From Paracoccaceae bacterium (GTDB lineage: Bacteria; Pseudomonadota; Alphaproteobacteria; Rhodobacterales; Rhodobacteraceae): DNA of 10,156 bases. A program made the position numbers and the translations under genes. Under the pieces are notes generated by a model. That model was not told the origin of the DNA, did not search any database, and saw only the letters and a program-made list of their open reading frames with translations. Shown here piece by piece: positions 1-6,704 of the stretch (position 1 is the stretch's first letter; every line of letters starts with the position of its first letter). The stretch covers positions 1 to 10,156 of the forward strand of contig WTGT01000133.1 in the NCBI GenBank assembly GCA_011523445.1, given 5' to 3'.

Positions 1-99
1 CAAAAAACCTATAATTAAGGTAACAGTAAGTACTGCCACCAGTATTTTCAGCCATTTCAATCCTGTTGGCTCGGAGGGGTTTTCAGAGGTAATATTCAT
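1..99 (-). CDS. DUF6476-like small membrane protein, 5' part only
   Basis: Reading the minus strand from the ATG at 99-97 gives 33 open codons that run off the window edge. The peptide begins MNITSENPSEPTGLKW and continues into a hydrophobic stretch (LVAVLTVTLIIGF) typical of a single N-terminal membrane helix. The pattern of a short polar head, then LKxLK, then VLT plus a hydrophobic run is what I recall for DUF6476, a small alphaproteobacterial membrane protein of unknown function that commonly lies divergent to the RluA/RluD-family gene next to rpoH. An AGGA on the minus strand (complement of about 107-110) could serve as ribosome binding site. Its start codon overlaps the start codon of rluD by two bases. 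The family name is from memory of the pattern and the neighbourhood; the open frame and hydrophobic segment are seen directly. Confidence 0.6.
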   Translation of the reverse strand, partial: MNITSENPSEPTGLKWLKILVAVLTVTLIIGFL

Positions 100-1120
100 G
101 AATGATGATCCTAAAACTTTTTCGTTTCTAATTGGGGAAGGGCCTCCAACCAGGCTTGATAGGGCACTGACAAGCCTCCTCCCAGAAGACCTGGAAATAA
201 GCAGATCCCGAGTAAGTAAGTTAATTAAAGGGGGTTATGTTTCTTTGCAAGGGAAAGTAATTACAATTCCCAAAACCCTGGTTTATCAGGATCAGGAATT
301 GGTAATCAGTGTACCCGAATCAAGAGCTGACCATATCCAGGCAGAAAAAATTGATCTGGACATAGTTTACGAAGACGCCGAAATCATTGTAATAAACAAA
401 CCGGCGGGAATGGTGGTTCATCCTGGAGCAGGGAATCATACCGGCACCTTGGTCAATGCATTAGCCTATCATGGTGGTCATAACCTTTCGAATGGTAGCA
501 ATAAGATACGTCCTGGAATTGTTCACAGACTAGATAAGGATACGTCCGGACTTATGGTGGTTGCCAAAACGGACCGGGCAATGCATTCACTGACAAAGCA
601 ATTTTCCTCCCGAACTGCAAAAAGAGTTTATCATGCATTGATCAAGGGGGTTCCCACCATTCCAGCCTTACTTGTAAAAAATATCAATGCACTTGATTTC
701 GAACCCGGAGATATATTTCGTATTTCCGCAAATATCGGTCGGGACCCCAGCAATCGAAAAAGATTTTCCACCTTAGGTTCAGGCGGCAAAACTGCTATCA
801 CAAGATTTCAGGTCATGGAGATATTTCAGGACAGGTCGTTGTCCATGATCAAATGTTGGCTTGAAACCGGCAGAACACATCAGATAAGGGTTCACATGGA
901 ATACATCGGTTATCCCATAATCGGAGACCAGATCTATGGCCAGGGGCAACAGAATATCCAATCAACAAATTACCAAATTAATGAGGCAATTGATGGATTT
1001 ACACGACAGGCATTACATGCTGGTCAGCTTGAATTGGTACACCCGAAAACAAGAGAGAAAATGGCCTTTGAAGCATCCTTACCCAAGGATTTGCAGCGAT
1101 TGGTTTCCATTATCAGATAA
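98..1120 (+). CDS. rluD: RluA/RluD-family 23S rRNA pseudouridine synthase
   Basis: This 340-residue protein belongs to the large-subunit pseudouridine synthases that convert uridines of helix 69 of 23S rRNA to pseudouridine in the cytoplasm. An N-terminal S4 RNA-binding domain spans about residues 18-80 (TRLDRAL, then SRSRVSKLIKGGYV). The catalytic domain follows, with KPAGMVVHPG at 101-110, the signature HRLDKDTSG at 143-151 whose Asp146 matches the catalytic aspartate of the family, and the late motif GRTHQIRVH. Length and domain order are normal. The ATG at 98 is preceded by AGAGGT at 84-89, a suitable ribosome binding site, and leads directly into the S4 domain. In many alphaproteobacteria this gene stands directly before rpoH; here 2.8 kb separates them. 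RluD is preferred over RluA or RluC because of the S4 domain, the length and the neighbours, but the exact target uridines are inferred. Confidence 0.93.
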   Translation: MNDDPKTFSFLIGEGPPTRLDRALTSLLPEDLEISRSRVSKLIKGGYVSLQGKVITIPKTLVYQDQELVISVPESRADHIQAEKIDLDIVYEDAEIIVINKPAGMVVHPGAGNHTGTLVNALAYHGGHNLSNGSNKIRPGIVHRLDKDTSGLMVVAKTDRAMHSLTKQFSSRTAKRVYHALIKGVPTIPALLVKNINALDFEPGDIFRISANIGRDPSNRKRFSTLGSGGKTAITRFQVMEIFQDRSLSMIKCWLETGRTHQIRVHMEYIGYPIIGDQIYGQGQQNIQSTNYQINEAIDGFTRQALHAGQLELVHPKTREKMAFEASLPKDLQRLVSIIR

Positions 1121-1150
1121 AAACATTGCAATTGATATTGTATAAAATCC

Positions 1151-1172
1151 AAGTTCAGGAAGTCTGAATTTT
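1151..1172 (+). terminator. Weak hairpin after rluD, possible terminator
   Basis: AAGTTCAG (1151-1158) can pair with CTGAATTT (1164-1171) around a five-base loop, with one G-U pair, and is followed by a short T-rich stretch (TTATAGTTTA). TATAAAA (1141-1147) is also complementary to TTTTATA (1169-1175). The stem is AT-rich and weak, so a working intrinsic terminator is only a possibility. Confidence 0.3.
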
Positions 1173-1292
1173 ATAGTTTATCTCAATGTGTTGCCCAATC
1201 TTGCTATTCAGATTCTACAATTATGTTCCTACGCCATTCAGAAATTATAAATTAGCAGCTATACATGACTGCCAACAATAAAATCTTCCATT

Positions 1293-1336
1293 TTGTGGAG
1301 ATAATGTGGTATCGTACGTAATAGTAATTTCCACAA
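1293..1336. promoter_or_regulatory. Inverted repeat upstream of the antitoxin gene, candidate operator
   Basis: TTGTGGA at 1293-1299 is repeated in exact inverse as TCCACAA at 1330-1336. Pairing extends to ten base pairs with one G-U (through 1302 and 1327). The centre lies about 60 bases before the antitoxin start. Antitoxins of many type II modules bind inverted repeats in their own promoter, so an operator is a reasonable reading, although the 30-base gap between the perfect arms is wide. The rest of 1173-1376 is AT-rich and shows no gene I can support and no convincing -35/-10 pair. Confidence 0.3.
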
Positions 1337-1376
1337 GCAATAATAAATTAAAATTAGCACATTGAGAAAATTGTAA

Positions 1377-1565
1377 ATGCCAATAAAAGTTCCCAGAGTC
1401 ATACTTGACGATCCTAACGTCGAACCAACAGACGAAGAATTAGAATTGCTAATGCGTGCTGTTCAAGAAAGCGTGATTGAACGTGCTGAGAAGGCAAGAG
1501 AACAACAAAAGAAGAAAATGGCTGATGCTATAGCAGAAGGATTTAAATTTGACAGCCATAGATAA
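1377..1565 (+). CDS. Small antitoxin-like protein upstream of a zeta-type toxin
   Basis: This 62-residue charged protein begins MPIKVPRVILDDP, has an acidic middle (EPTDEELELLMRAVQES) and a basic, lysine-rich helical stretch near residues 37-48, and ends FKFDSHR. No membrane segment or enzyme motif is visible. It sits directly before, and by reconstruction one base into, the zeta toxin pseudogene. Small proteins of this size and the EPTDEELE type commonly precede zeta/AAA-type toxin genes in proteobacteria, so it is best read as the cognate antitoxin. The frame is intact although the toxin is broken. A GAGA at 1364-1367, nine bases before the ATG, is a weak ribosome binding site. The role rests on position and composition, not on a recognised domain. 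Confidence 0.6.
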   Translation: MPIKVPRVILDDPNVEPTDEELELLMRAVQESVIERAEKAREQQKKKMADAIAEGFKFDSHR

Positions 1566-2174
1566 AAAGACAACCTCATGAAAAACCCATCCTTATTGTA
1601 ATAGCTGGTCCCAATGGTTCAGGCAAAACATCGTTTTCAGAACAAATTCGCAGTCATAGGTGGTACAAGGATTGCATCTTTATCAATCCAGATGAAATTG
1701 CATTGAAGAAATACGGTGATTGGAATTCACAGGATGCCGTATTGAAAGCCGCTCAGTACATAGAAAGGGTACGTGAAGAATATCTGCAAAACAGCAATCT
1801 CTGGCTTTTGAAACGGTTTTCTCTTCTCCCCCAAAATTAGATTATGTGAAAAGGGTTATCAAGGCAGGTTTTTTTGTTCGTTTTTTTTCATTGGAACCGA
1901 TTCACCAACTATCAATGTAAATCGTGTTGGGCAAAGAGTAGCCGAAGGAGGCCATTCAGTACTTCTTCAAAAAATTTTTTCCCGATATACCAAGTCCTTG
2001 GCAAATTTAGCGCCTATCCTCCAAGTGGTGCATAGGGGTTATATTTATGATAATTCAATCGATGATGAAATTCCCAAACTACAATTCAGAACTGAACTCG
2101 GAACCCTAAAAAAGATTTATCAGACCGAACATGAATGGGCAGAACAAATTCGGAAATGTTTCCAAGGCTCCTAA
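1562..2174 (+). pseudogene. Zeta-type toxin (P-loop UDP-sugar kinase family), broken by start loss and two frameshifts
   Basis: Three reading frames join into one zeta/PezT-like protein. Frame 1 (from 1562) carries the Walker A motif GPNGSGKTS (1607-1633) and INPDEIA, whose Asp is at the expected catalytic position. After about 1797-1804 the match continues in the next frame as AFETVFSSPPKLDYVKRVI. After the T8 run at 1881-1888 it continues in the third frame as FIGTDSPTINVNRVGQRV, AEGGHS, SRYTKS and YDNSIDDE, ending at the TAA at 2172-2174. Restoring two single bases gives 204 residues, a normal length for the family. No ATG, GTG or TTG lies in frame between the upstream stop (1559-1561) and the Walker motif; the first codon is ATA at 1562. 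Intact zeta toxins phosphorylate UDP-N-acetylglucosamine and block cell-wall synthesis; as written this copy cannot make the protein. A sequencing error could explain the T8 shift but less easily the others. Confidence 0.85.
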
Positions 2175-3150
2175 GGAAAATATAAAAGACCAGTATCGGT
2201 TCTTCGCTGAGAAAGAAGTACGCGGTCGGTGTCAGATTTACGAAGACCTTGGGATACGGATCGCCGATGATCCAGATCTGATTGAGATGATCGCCACATT
2301 TCCTAAAGACAAGCGCCAACCCAATCTGATCTTGGCATCCTTGCGTAAGTTTTTAGGACATGTACCAACTTTCGAAGAGGTGCGGATGACGATGTTGGAT
2401 AAGCCCAAAGATCTGATGCAGATCGTTTTCTCGCACAGTACACAGACGAATGAACCAGGGCGTTGTGCGACGCTCTTGCCACTGCTATGCCGTTTGCCGC
2501 AGCCGCTGGCCCTTCTTGAAATCGGCTCTTCAGCTGGTCTTTGCCTGATTCCTGACCGCTATAACTATGCAATTGACAACACGTTTCTATTTGGCAACCG
2601 GTCCAATCCCGACTTTATTCTGCACTGCGACATACATGGTCCAGTCCCGGTACCCAAAGCCCTTCCCCAGATTACTTGGCGTGCCGGACTGGACAGGAAT
2701 CCACTTGATGTTCATGATCCAGAGCAGCGTGAGTGGCTTGAAACACTAGTTTGGCCATCGGAACATAATCGACTCTCACGGCTACGCGCGGCGATGAACC
2801 TTGTTACAACCGAAGAGCTCTGGATCGAAAAGGGTGATCTCCATACCAAAGACCTTGACCGACTCTGTAGGCAGGCACCTAAGGACGCAACGTTGGTTGT
2901 GTTCCATTCGGCCGTACTAAGTTACACACTGGACAAGGCATCACGCGATGTTTTTGCACGGCGAATTGGAAATTTGGCTGACTTTTGGCTTTCGAACGAA
3001 TCACCAACACTCTTCAGTAATTTCGGGAACGATTTGGCCCCAGAACGTCCGAAGGGTGATTTTCTGATGGCATTGAACGGTCGTCCGGTGGCCTGGACTG
3101 ATCCGCATGGAGCATCACTTACCTGGATAGAAAGAGCTGAACCCATCTAG
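2131..3150 (+). CDS. DUF2332 family protein
   Basis: This 339-residue protein matches DUF2332, a family of unknown function. Recognisable parts are QYRFFAEKEVRGR near residue 21, QTNEPGRCATLLPLL at 105-119 and LLEIGSSAGL at 128-137. The last resembles motif I of Rossmann methyltransferases, so nucleotide or SAM binding is possible but not shown. Length is normal. The start is odd: ATG 2131 is the only ATG, GTG or TTG start before the conserved part, it has no clear ribosome binding site, and its first 14 codons overlap the 3' end of the toxin pseudogene in another frame. Family-like sequence starts only at about residue 19. GC is higher than in the neighbours (hand counts 37/60 at 2461-2520 and 33/60 at 2221-2280, against 22/60 at 241-300 in rluD), which suggests acquisition from another genome. 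It runs convergent to the GFA gene. Confidence 0.85.
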   Translation: MNGQNKFGNVSKAPKENIKDQYRFFAEKEVRGRCQIYEDLGIRIADDPDLIEMIATFPKDKRQPNLILASLRKFLGHVPTFEEVRMTMLDKPKDLMQIVFSHSTQTNEPGRCATLLPLLCRLPQPLALLEIGSSAGLCLIPDRYNYAIDNTFLFGNRSNPDFILHCDIHGPVPVPKALPQITWRAGLDRNPLDVHDPEQREWLETLVWPSEHNRLSRLRAAMNLVTTEELWIEKGDLHTKDLDRLCRQAPKDATLVVFHSAVLSYTLDKASRDVFARRIGNLADFWLSNESPTLFSNFGNDLAPERPKGDFLMALNGRPVAWTDPHGASLTWIERAEPI

Positions 3151-3155
3151 TCAAA

Positions 3156-3201
3156 CAAGAGTATTTTGATACTTCTTGGATAAATAGAACTATCCAGTTT
3201 T
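3156..3201. terminator. Overlapping hairpins between two convergent genes, possible terminator
   Basis: CAAGAGTAT (3156-3164) pairs with ATACTTCTTG (3169-3178) with one bulged base. Overlapping it, TGGATA (3177-3182) pairs exactly with TATCCA (3191-3196) and is followed by GTTTT. The position in the 99-base gap between the convergent DUF2332 and GFA genes fits termination, but both stems are weak and the T-tract is short. Confidence 0.35.
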
Positions 3202-3249
3202 GATCTACCGGGTATTTCTGTAGCAATTCAAGAAATTAATAGCTTACTT

Positions 3250-3660
3250 TTACTTGCGCTCTTGCGGTATTTTTGGCAGATCATCCGTAAGCTCGTAATA
3301 GTCTGCCTTGTCACTGACATAGATATGATCAGCCGCTTTAAGACCGTAAGACTGATCAAGAGTTCCTGCCATGATGCTGATGGTTTCCCTGTTCTTTGAT
3401 TTCCAGAACAGACTTGATCCACAACGAGTACAAAATCCTCTTGATGCAAATTCTGAGGAATCAAACCAGACAAGACCTTCGTTGGTTTCAAAAATCAATT
3501 CCTCCGTTTTGACTGCAGTTGCGGCTACGAAATGCCCACTGGTACGACGACACTGACTGCAATGACAATATATTATGGGTCGTGATGGACCGGTAATACG
3601 ATATCGTACCCCACCACAAAGACACCCACCAGTCATTTCAGGTGTTTTGTCTGAACTCAT
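3250..3660 (-). CDS. GFA (glutathione-dependent formaldehyde-activating/CENP-V, DUF636) family zinc protein
   Basis: This 136-residue protein is a full-length single GFA domain. The zinc-binding cysteines stand in the family pattern: CLCGGVRY with Cys13 and Cys15, then CHCSQCRR with Cys32, Cys34 and Cys37, then FCTRCGSSLFW with Cys77 and Cys80. The first studied member, Gfa, was linked to formation of S-hydroxymethylglutathione from formaldehyde, but most members have no known reaction, so no substrate is assigned. The ATG at 3660 has a strong GAGGAG ribosome binding site on the minus strand (complement of about 3666-3672). It stands alone on the minus strand between DUF2332 and rpoH. GC at 3481-3540 is 27/60, closer to the host genes than DUF2332 is. 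Confidence 0.9.
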   Translation of the reverse strand: MSSDKTPEMTGGCLCGGVRYRITGPSRPIIYCHCSQCRRTSGHFVAATAVKTEELIFETNEGLVWFDSSEFASRGFCTRCGSSLFWKSKNRETISIMAGTLDQSYGLKAADHIYVSDKADYYELTDDLPKIPQERK

Positions 3661-3797
3661 CAGTTTCTCCTCAATTTCTATTCCAAAATATCCTTATTAT
3701 TGAAGATACTTTAGTCGAAAGGGTTTTGTATTTGAAAAAAAGCCCAATTCCTTCAGCAAAAATTACTGTTGCAAATATACAACATAAAGAGAAATCC

Positions 3798-3847
3798 TTT
3801 TTTTCTGAAAAAAAATTCTTGCCTTACAATGAAATTTTTGCTATAGT
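3798..3847 (+). promoter_or_regulatory. Sigma-70-type promoter with UP-like A/T tracts for rpoH
   Basis: TTGCCT (3819-3824) and TATAGT (3842-3847) are separated by 17 bases, close to the vegetative consensus. Just upstream lies a T7-CTG-A8 block (3798-3815), which resembles an UP element for the RNA polymerase alpha subunit and can also fold as an AT hairpin. Transcription would start near 3853-3855 and give a leader of about 104 bases before rpoH. The rest of 3661-3797 is AT-rich; I see only the GFA ribosome binding site in it. The 73-codon frame that crosses this region looks like chance. Confidence 0.6.
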
Positions 3848-3879
3848 GCAGCATTCAATTTAGTTTATAAGTAATGGAG

Positions 3880-3892
3880 CCTTTCTGAAAGG
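3880..3892 (+). other. Small hairpin in the rpoH leader
   Basis: CCTTT (3880-3884) pairs with AAAGG (3888-3892) around a three-base loop inside the predicted leader. The right arm is directly followed by an ATG (3893) that opens a 13-codon frame ending at 3934 (MGNCFVLSFWKFY). A role in translational control of rpoH is conceivable, but neither the hairpin nor the short frame reaches the rpoH start. Confidence 0.25.
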
Positions 3893-3957
3893 ATGGGCAA
3901 CTGCTTCGTTTTGAGTTTTTGGAAATTTTACTGATTTAAGTTTAGGGCAGTAAGACA

Positions 3958-4848
3958 ATGGCGAACTATAAAAGTTTACCCGTACCTTCACAGGATAGTG
4001 GACTGCGTCAGTATCTGGTTGAGGTGCATAAATATCCCATGTTGACCCATGAGGAAGAGTATAAGTTGGCAAAGGCACTGATTGATGAAGGTGATATCAA
4101 TTCTGCCCACAAGCTGGTAACTTCACATTTGAGATTGGCCTCGAAAATTGCCCTGAATTACAGGGGGTATGGGTTGCCACTGGTGGATCTGATCTCGGAA
4201 GCCAACATTGGATTAATGCAGGCTGTAAAACGGTTCGACCCGGAGAAGGGTTTCCGTTTGGCTACTTATGCAGGTTGGTGGATCAGGGCACAGGTACAGG
4301 ATTTTATCCTGCGAACTTGGAGCTTGGTCAAACTCGGTACAACCACTTCTCAAAAGAAACTGTTTTTCAATCTTCGCAAGGCTCGGGAATTGATTGGTGT
4401 CGTTGACAGTAACAACCTCAAGCCGAAGGAAATTCAAAAAATTGCCGAGATGATGAGTGTCAGCGAAAAGGAAGTCATTCAAATGAATGATCGCCTTTCT
4501 GCTCAGGATTCCTCGTTGAACGCAAGTATTTCCTTTGATGATTCAACGACTGAACGTCAGGATATGCTGGTTGACCCAAACGCAGACCAGGAAACGGTTT
4601 ATGCCGAAAAGGACGAGTTTGATTTCAGAAAAAAACTGCTTTATGATTCTCTTGATGTCCTGAAGGAAAGGGAAAAGGATATTTTCATCAAGAGACGCCT
4701 TACCGAACCTACGGTAACCCTTGAAATCCTGTCTCAGGCATATGGGGTCAGTCGGGAAAGAATTCGACAGATTGAGTGCAGGGCCTTTGAAAAGGTTACC
4801 AAGCGGGTCAAGGAGTTGAGGGCTGATCGAATGCAGGATATTCTTTAA
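3958..4848 (+). CDS. rpoH: Heat-shock sigma factor RpoH (sigma-32)
   Basis: This 296-residue group 3-type sigma factor directs RNA polymerase to heat-shock promoters (chaperones and proteases). The opening MANYKSLPVPSQDSGLRQYL is typical of alphaproteobacterial RpoH. Region 2 includes LISEANIGLMQAVKRFDPEKG and RLATYAGWWIRAQVQDFIL. The RpoH box, QKKLFFNLR at 132-140, marks it as RpoH rather than RpoD. A C-terminal region 4 helix-turn-helix is seen at VSRERIRQIECRAFEKV. The ATG at 3958 has a modest AGGG ten bases upstream and matches the family start. In relatives it follows rluD closely; here its own promoter at 3819-3847 lies beyond the inserted genes. Its TAA shares the bases TTAA with the stop of pepF on the other strand, so no intergenic terminator exists. 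Confidence 0.97.
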   Translation: MANYKSLPVPSQDSGLRQYLVEVHKYPMLTHEEEYKLAKALIDEGDINSAHKLVTSHLRLASKIALNYRGYGLPLVDLISEANIGLMQAVKRFDPEKGFRLATYAGWWIRAQVQDFILRTWSLVKLGTTTSQKKLFFNLRKARELIGVVDSNNLKPKEIQKIAEMMSVSEKEVIQMNDRLSAQDSSLNASISFDDSTTERQDMLVDPNADQETVYAEKDEFDFRKKLLYDSLDVLKEREKDIFIKRRLTEPTVTLEILSQAYGVSRERIRQIECRAFEKVTKRVKELRADRMQDIL

Positions 4849-6671
4849 TCAAGGATTTCCGGATACATCTCCTCCAACTGATCAATGTAATTCTTGATCA
4901 CTTTTAAACCGATATTCCAGAACCCCGGTTTAGTTATATCAATACCAAACGGTTCCAGAACTTCGTGGTAGGGTCTGGAACCTCCGGCTTTAAGCAAGGC
5001 AAGATATTTCTGTTCAAATCCCTCAGACTGCTCCTTGTATATACCAAAAAGTGTCAGTGAAAGCAATTGCCCAAACGAATAGGCATAAACATAAAATGGT
5101 ACATGAATGAAATGAGGAATATAGGACCAAAAACTATTGTAATCTTCATTGAACCTGAAGGCCGGCCCTAAGCATTCGGTTTGGGTTTCCAACCAAATCT
5201 TCCCAATATCCCCTGGGGTTAATTCACCTTCTCGTCTTTGGTAGTGTAGCCTAGTCTCAAACTCATAAAAGCTCATCTGACGAATTACAGTGTTAATCAT
5301 GTCATCAAGCTTTTCGGCAATCAGCGCGAATCTTTCCCTTGGGCTTGTGGCTTTTTCCAAAAGAGATTCGAAGGTTAACATTTCACCGAAGACACTTGCA
5401 GTTTCTGCAAGGGTAAGTGAAGTCCTACTCAGAATCTCACCCTTGTCCCGCGCCAAAACTTGATGGACACCATGTCCCAGCTCATGTGCCAAAACCATGA
5501 CATCACGTGTACGTTCCTGGTAATTGAGCAATATATAGGGATGGGCATCCGCTACTGTGGGATGACAAAAGCCTCCTCCTGATTTTCCTTCCATGACAGG
5601 GACATCAATCCATGGATTATCAAAGAATTGTCTGGCCAAACTTGCGAATTGGGGACTGAAGGCAGAATAAGCATTTTCCACCGTTTCTACTGCCTTATCC
5701 CAAGGAACCTTGTTTTGGGGAGCCATTGGCAAGGGTGCAACCCGATCCCAATACTGCATTTTTTTCAAACCCAAGAGTTGTGACTTCAATTGGTAGAATC
5801 TATGGGAAATGTCAGGATAGGAATTAACAACCGATTCCTGCAAGGCCTCAACCACCTTGTCTTCAATTTCGTTATGCAGGTGTCTTGAAGACTGTGGAGA
5901 AGGGAATTTTCTCCAGCTGTCATCGACTTCTTTTCCTTTGACCAGCGTGTTTGTTATGAGTGCAAAGATGGTTGACCTTTCCTCAAATTCATTTGACAGG
6001 GCATTAAATGCCCGTTTTCTCTTCTTCCTCTTGCCCGATTGCAACATCGCCAGAGTCTGTTCTAGGGTCAGTGCCTTGTTTCCAACTTGACACTTGATTG
6101 AGGAAATCGTTGTATCAAACAACCTTAACCAGGAGGATTTCAGTATTGAACTATCCTTGGAGTATTTTTCCAACTCAAGCGATAGAACGTGCGGTTTGAA
6201 TTTTTGACAACTCGCAAGATAATGCCCATATCTTTCAAGATCGGTACTGTTCTCAAGCATAACCTTTAGGGTTGCTTCGGGTATTTGAGACAATTGGTTC
6301 TCGAAAAAGACCAACTTTGCTTCCCAGGATTTGTATCTTGCAACACTATCTCCAAAAAATTTACTGATTACCGGATCATTTAGGTTTGTTTGATGCAGAA
6401 GGTAAGCATAGGAAATTATTCGGTTTTTCCGAAGTTCGATGCTTTCATATTCTTGCAGACTTTGATACAGGAATTCAGCATCCTTGTTTGTTTCAATCTT
6501 GCTCTGGTATTTGTTCTCAAATTCTTCACAAACTTTATCGAGTAAACGGATATCCTCACTCAACTTTTTGGAATCCCTGGCTTCGTAAAGGTCTCCCAAA
6601 TCCCATCTCGGCAAGGGTACTTTATCGATTTTATTGAGTGATTTCTCGGAATCCAAATTTGTGGAACTCAT
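4845..6671 (-). CDS. pepF: M3 family oligoendopeptidase F (zinc metallopeptidase)
   Basis: This 608-residue cytoplasmic metallopeptidase cleaves short peptides. The N-terminal half is the helical oligopeptidase F domain. The C-terminal half holds the zinc site HELGH at 396-400, with Glu423 in the LAETAS motif as the probable third ligand, and the late segment VPFYVYAYSFGQLLSL seen in PepF-type enzymes. Length is normal for the family. I prefer the ATG at 6671 (MSSTNLDSEK): it has AAAGGT six bases upstream on the minus strand, whereas the ATG at 6695, which adds eight residues, has no ribosome binding site. It lies 33 bases after the deoxyribosyltransferase gene, so the two are probably co-transcribed. 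Its stop overlaps that of rpoH. No signal peptide is seen. The exact peptide preference is unknown. Confidence 0.93.
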   Translation of the reverse strand: MSSTNLDSEKSLNKIDKVPLPRWDLGDLYEARDSKKLSEDIRLLDKVCEEFENKYQSKIETNKDAEFLYQSLQEYESIELRKNRIISYAYLLHQTNLNDPVISKFFGDSVARYKSWEAKLVFFENQLSQIPEATLKVMLENSTDLERYGHYLASCQKFKPHVLSLELEKYSKDSSILKSSWLRLFDTTISSIKCQVGNKALTLEQTLAMLQSGKRKKRKRAFNALSNEFEERSTIFALITNTLVKGKEVDDSWRKFPSPQSSRHLHNEIEDKVVEALQESVVNSYPDISHRFYQLKSQLLGLKKMQYWDRVAPLPMAPQNKVPWDKAVETVENAYSAFSPQFASLARQFFDNPWIDVPVMEGKSGGGFCHPTVADAHPYILLNYQERTRDVMVLAHELGHGVHQVLARDKGEILSRTSLTLAETASVFGEMLTFESLLEKATSPRERFALIAEKLDDMINTVIRQMSFYEFETRLHYQRREGELTPGDIGKIWLETQTECLGPAFRFNEDYNSFWSYIPHFIHVPFYVYAYSFGQLLSLTLFGIYKEQSEGFEQKYLALLKAGGSRPYHEVLEPFGIDITKPGFWNIGLKVIKNYIDQLEEMYPEILD

Positions 6672-6704
6672 GATGATACCTTTGGCATGAAACAAATACT
6701 TTCC

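Noticed and set aside
1578..1601. ATG at 1578 as the start of the zeta toxin
   Set aside because: It is in a different frame from the Walker A motif and meets a stop after seven codons.
2303..2572. Antisense open frame within DUF2332, and similar frames inside the other genes
   Set aside because: They lie wholly within well-supported genes on the other strand and show no family pattern; the higher GC of DUF2332 makes such frames likely by chance.
3642..3863. A 73-codon open frame on the plus strand before rpoH
   Set aside because: It starts inside the GFA gene on the other strand, is composed of AT-rich tracts, covers the rpoH promoter and shows no domain.
1121..3957. Mobile element ends or attachment-site repeats bounding the insert
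   Set aside because: I saw no matching terminal repeats, transposase or integrase, so only an unexplained insertion can be claimed.
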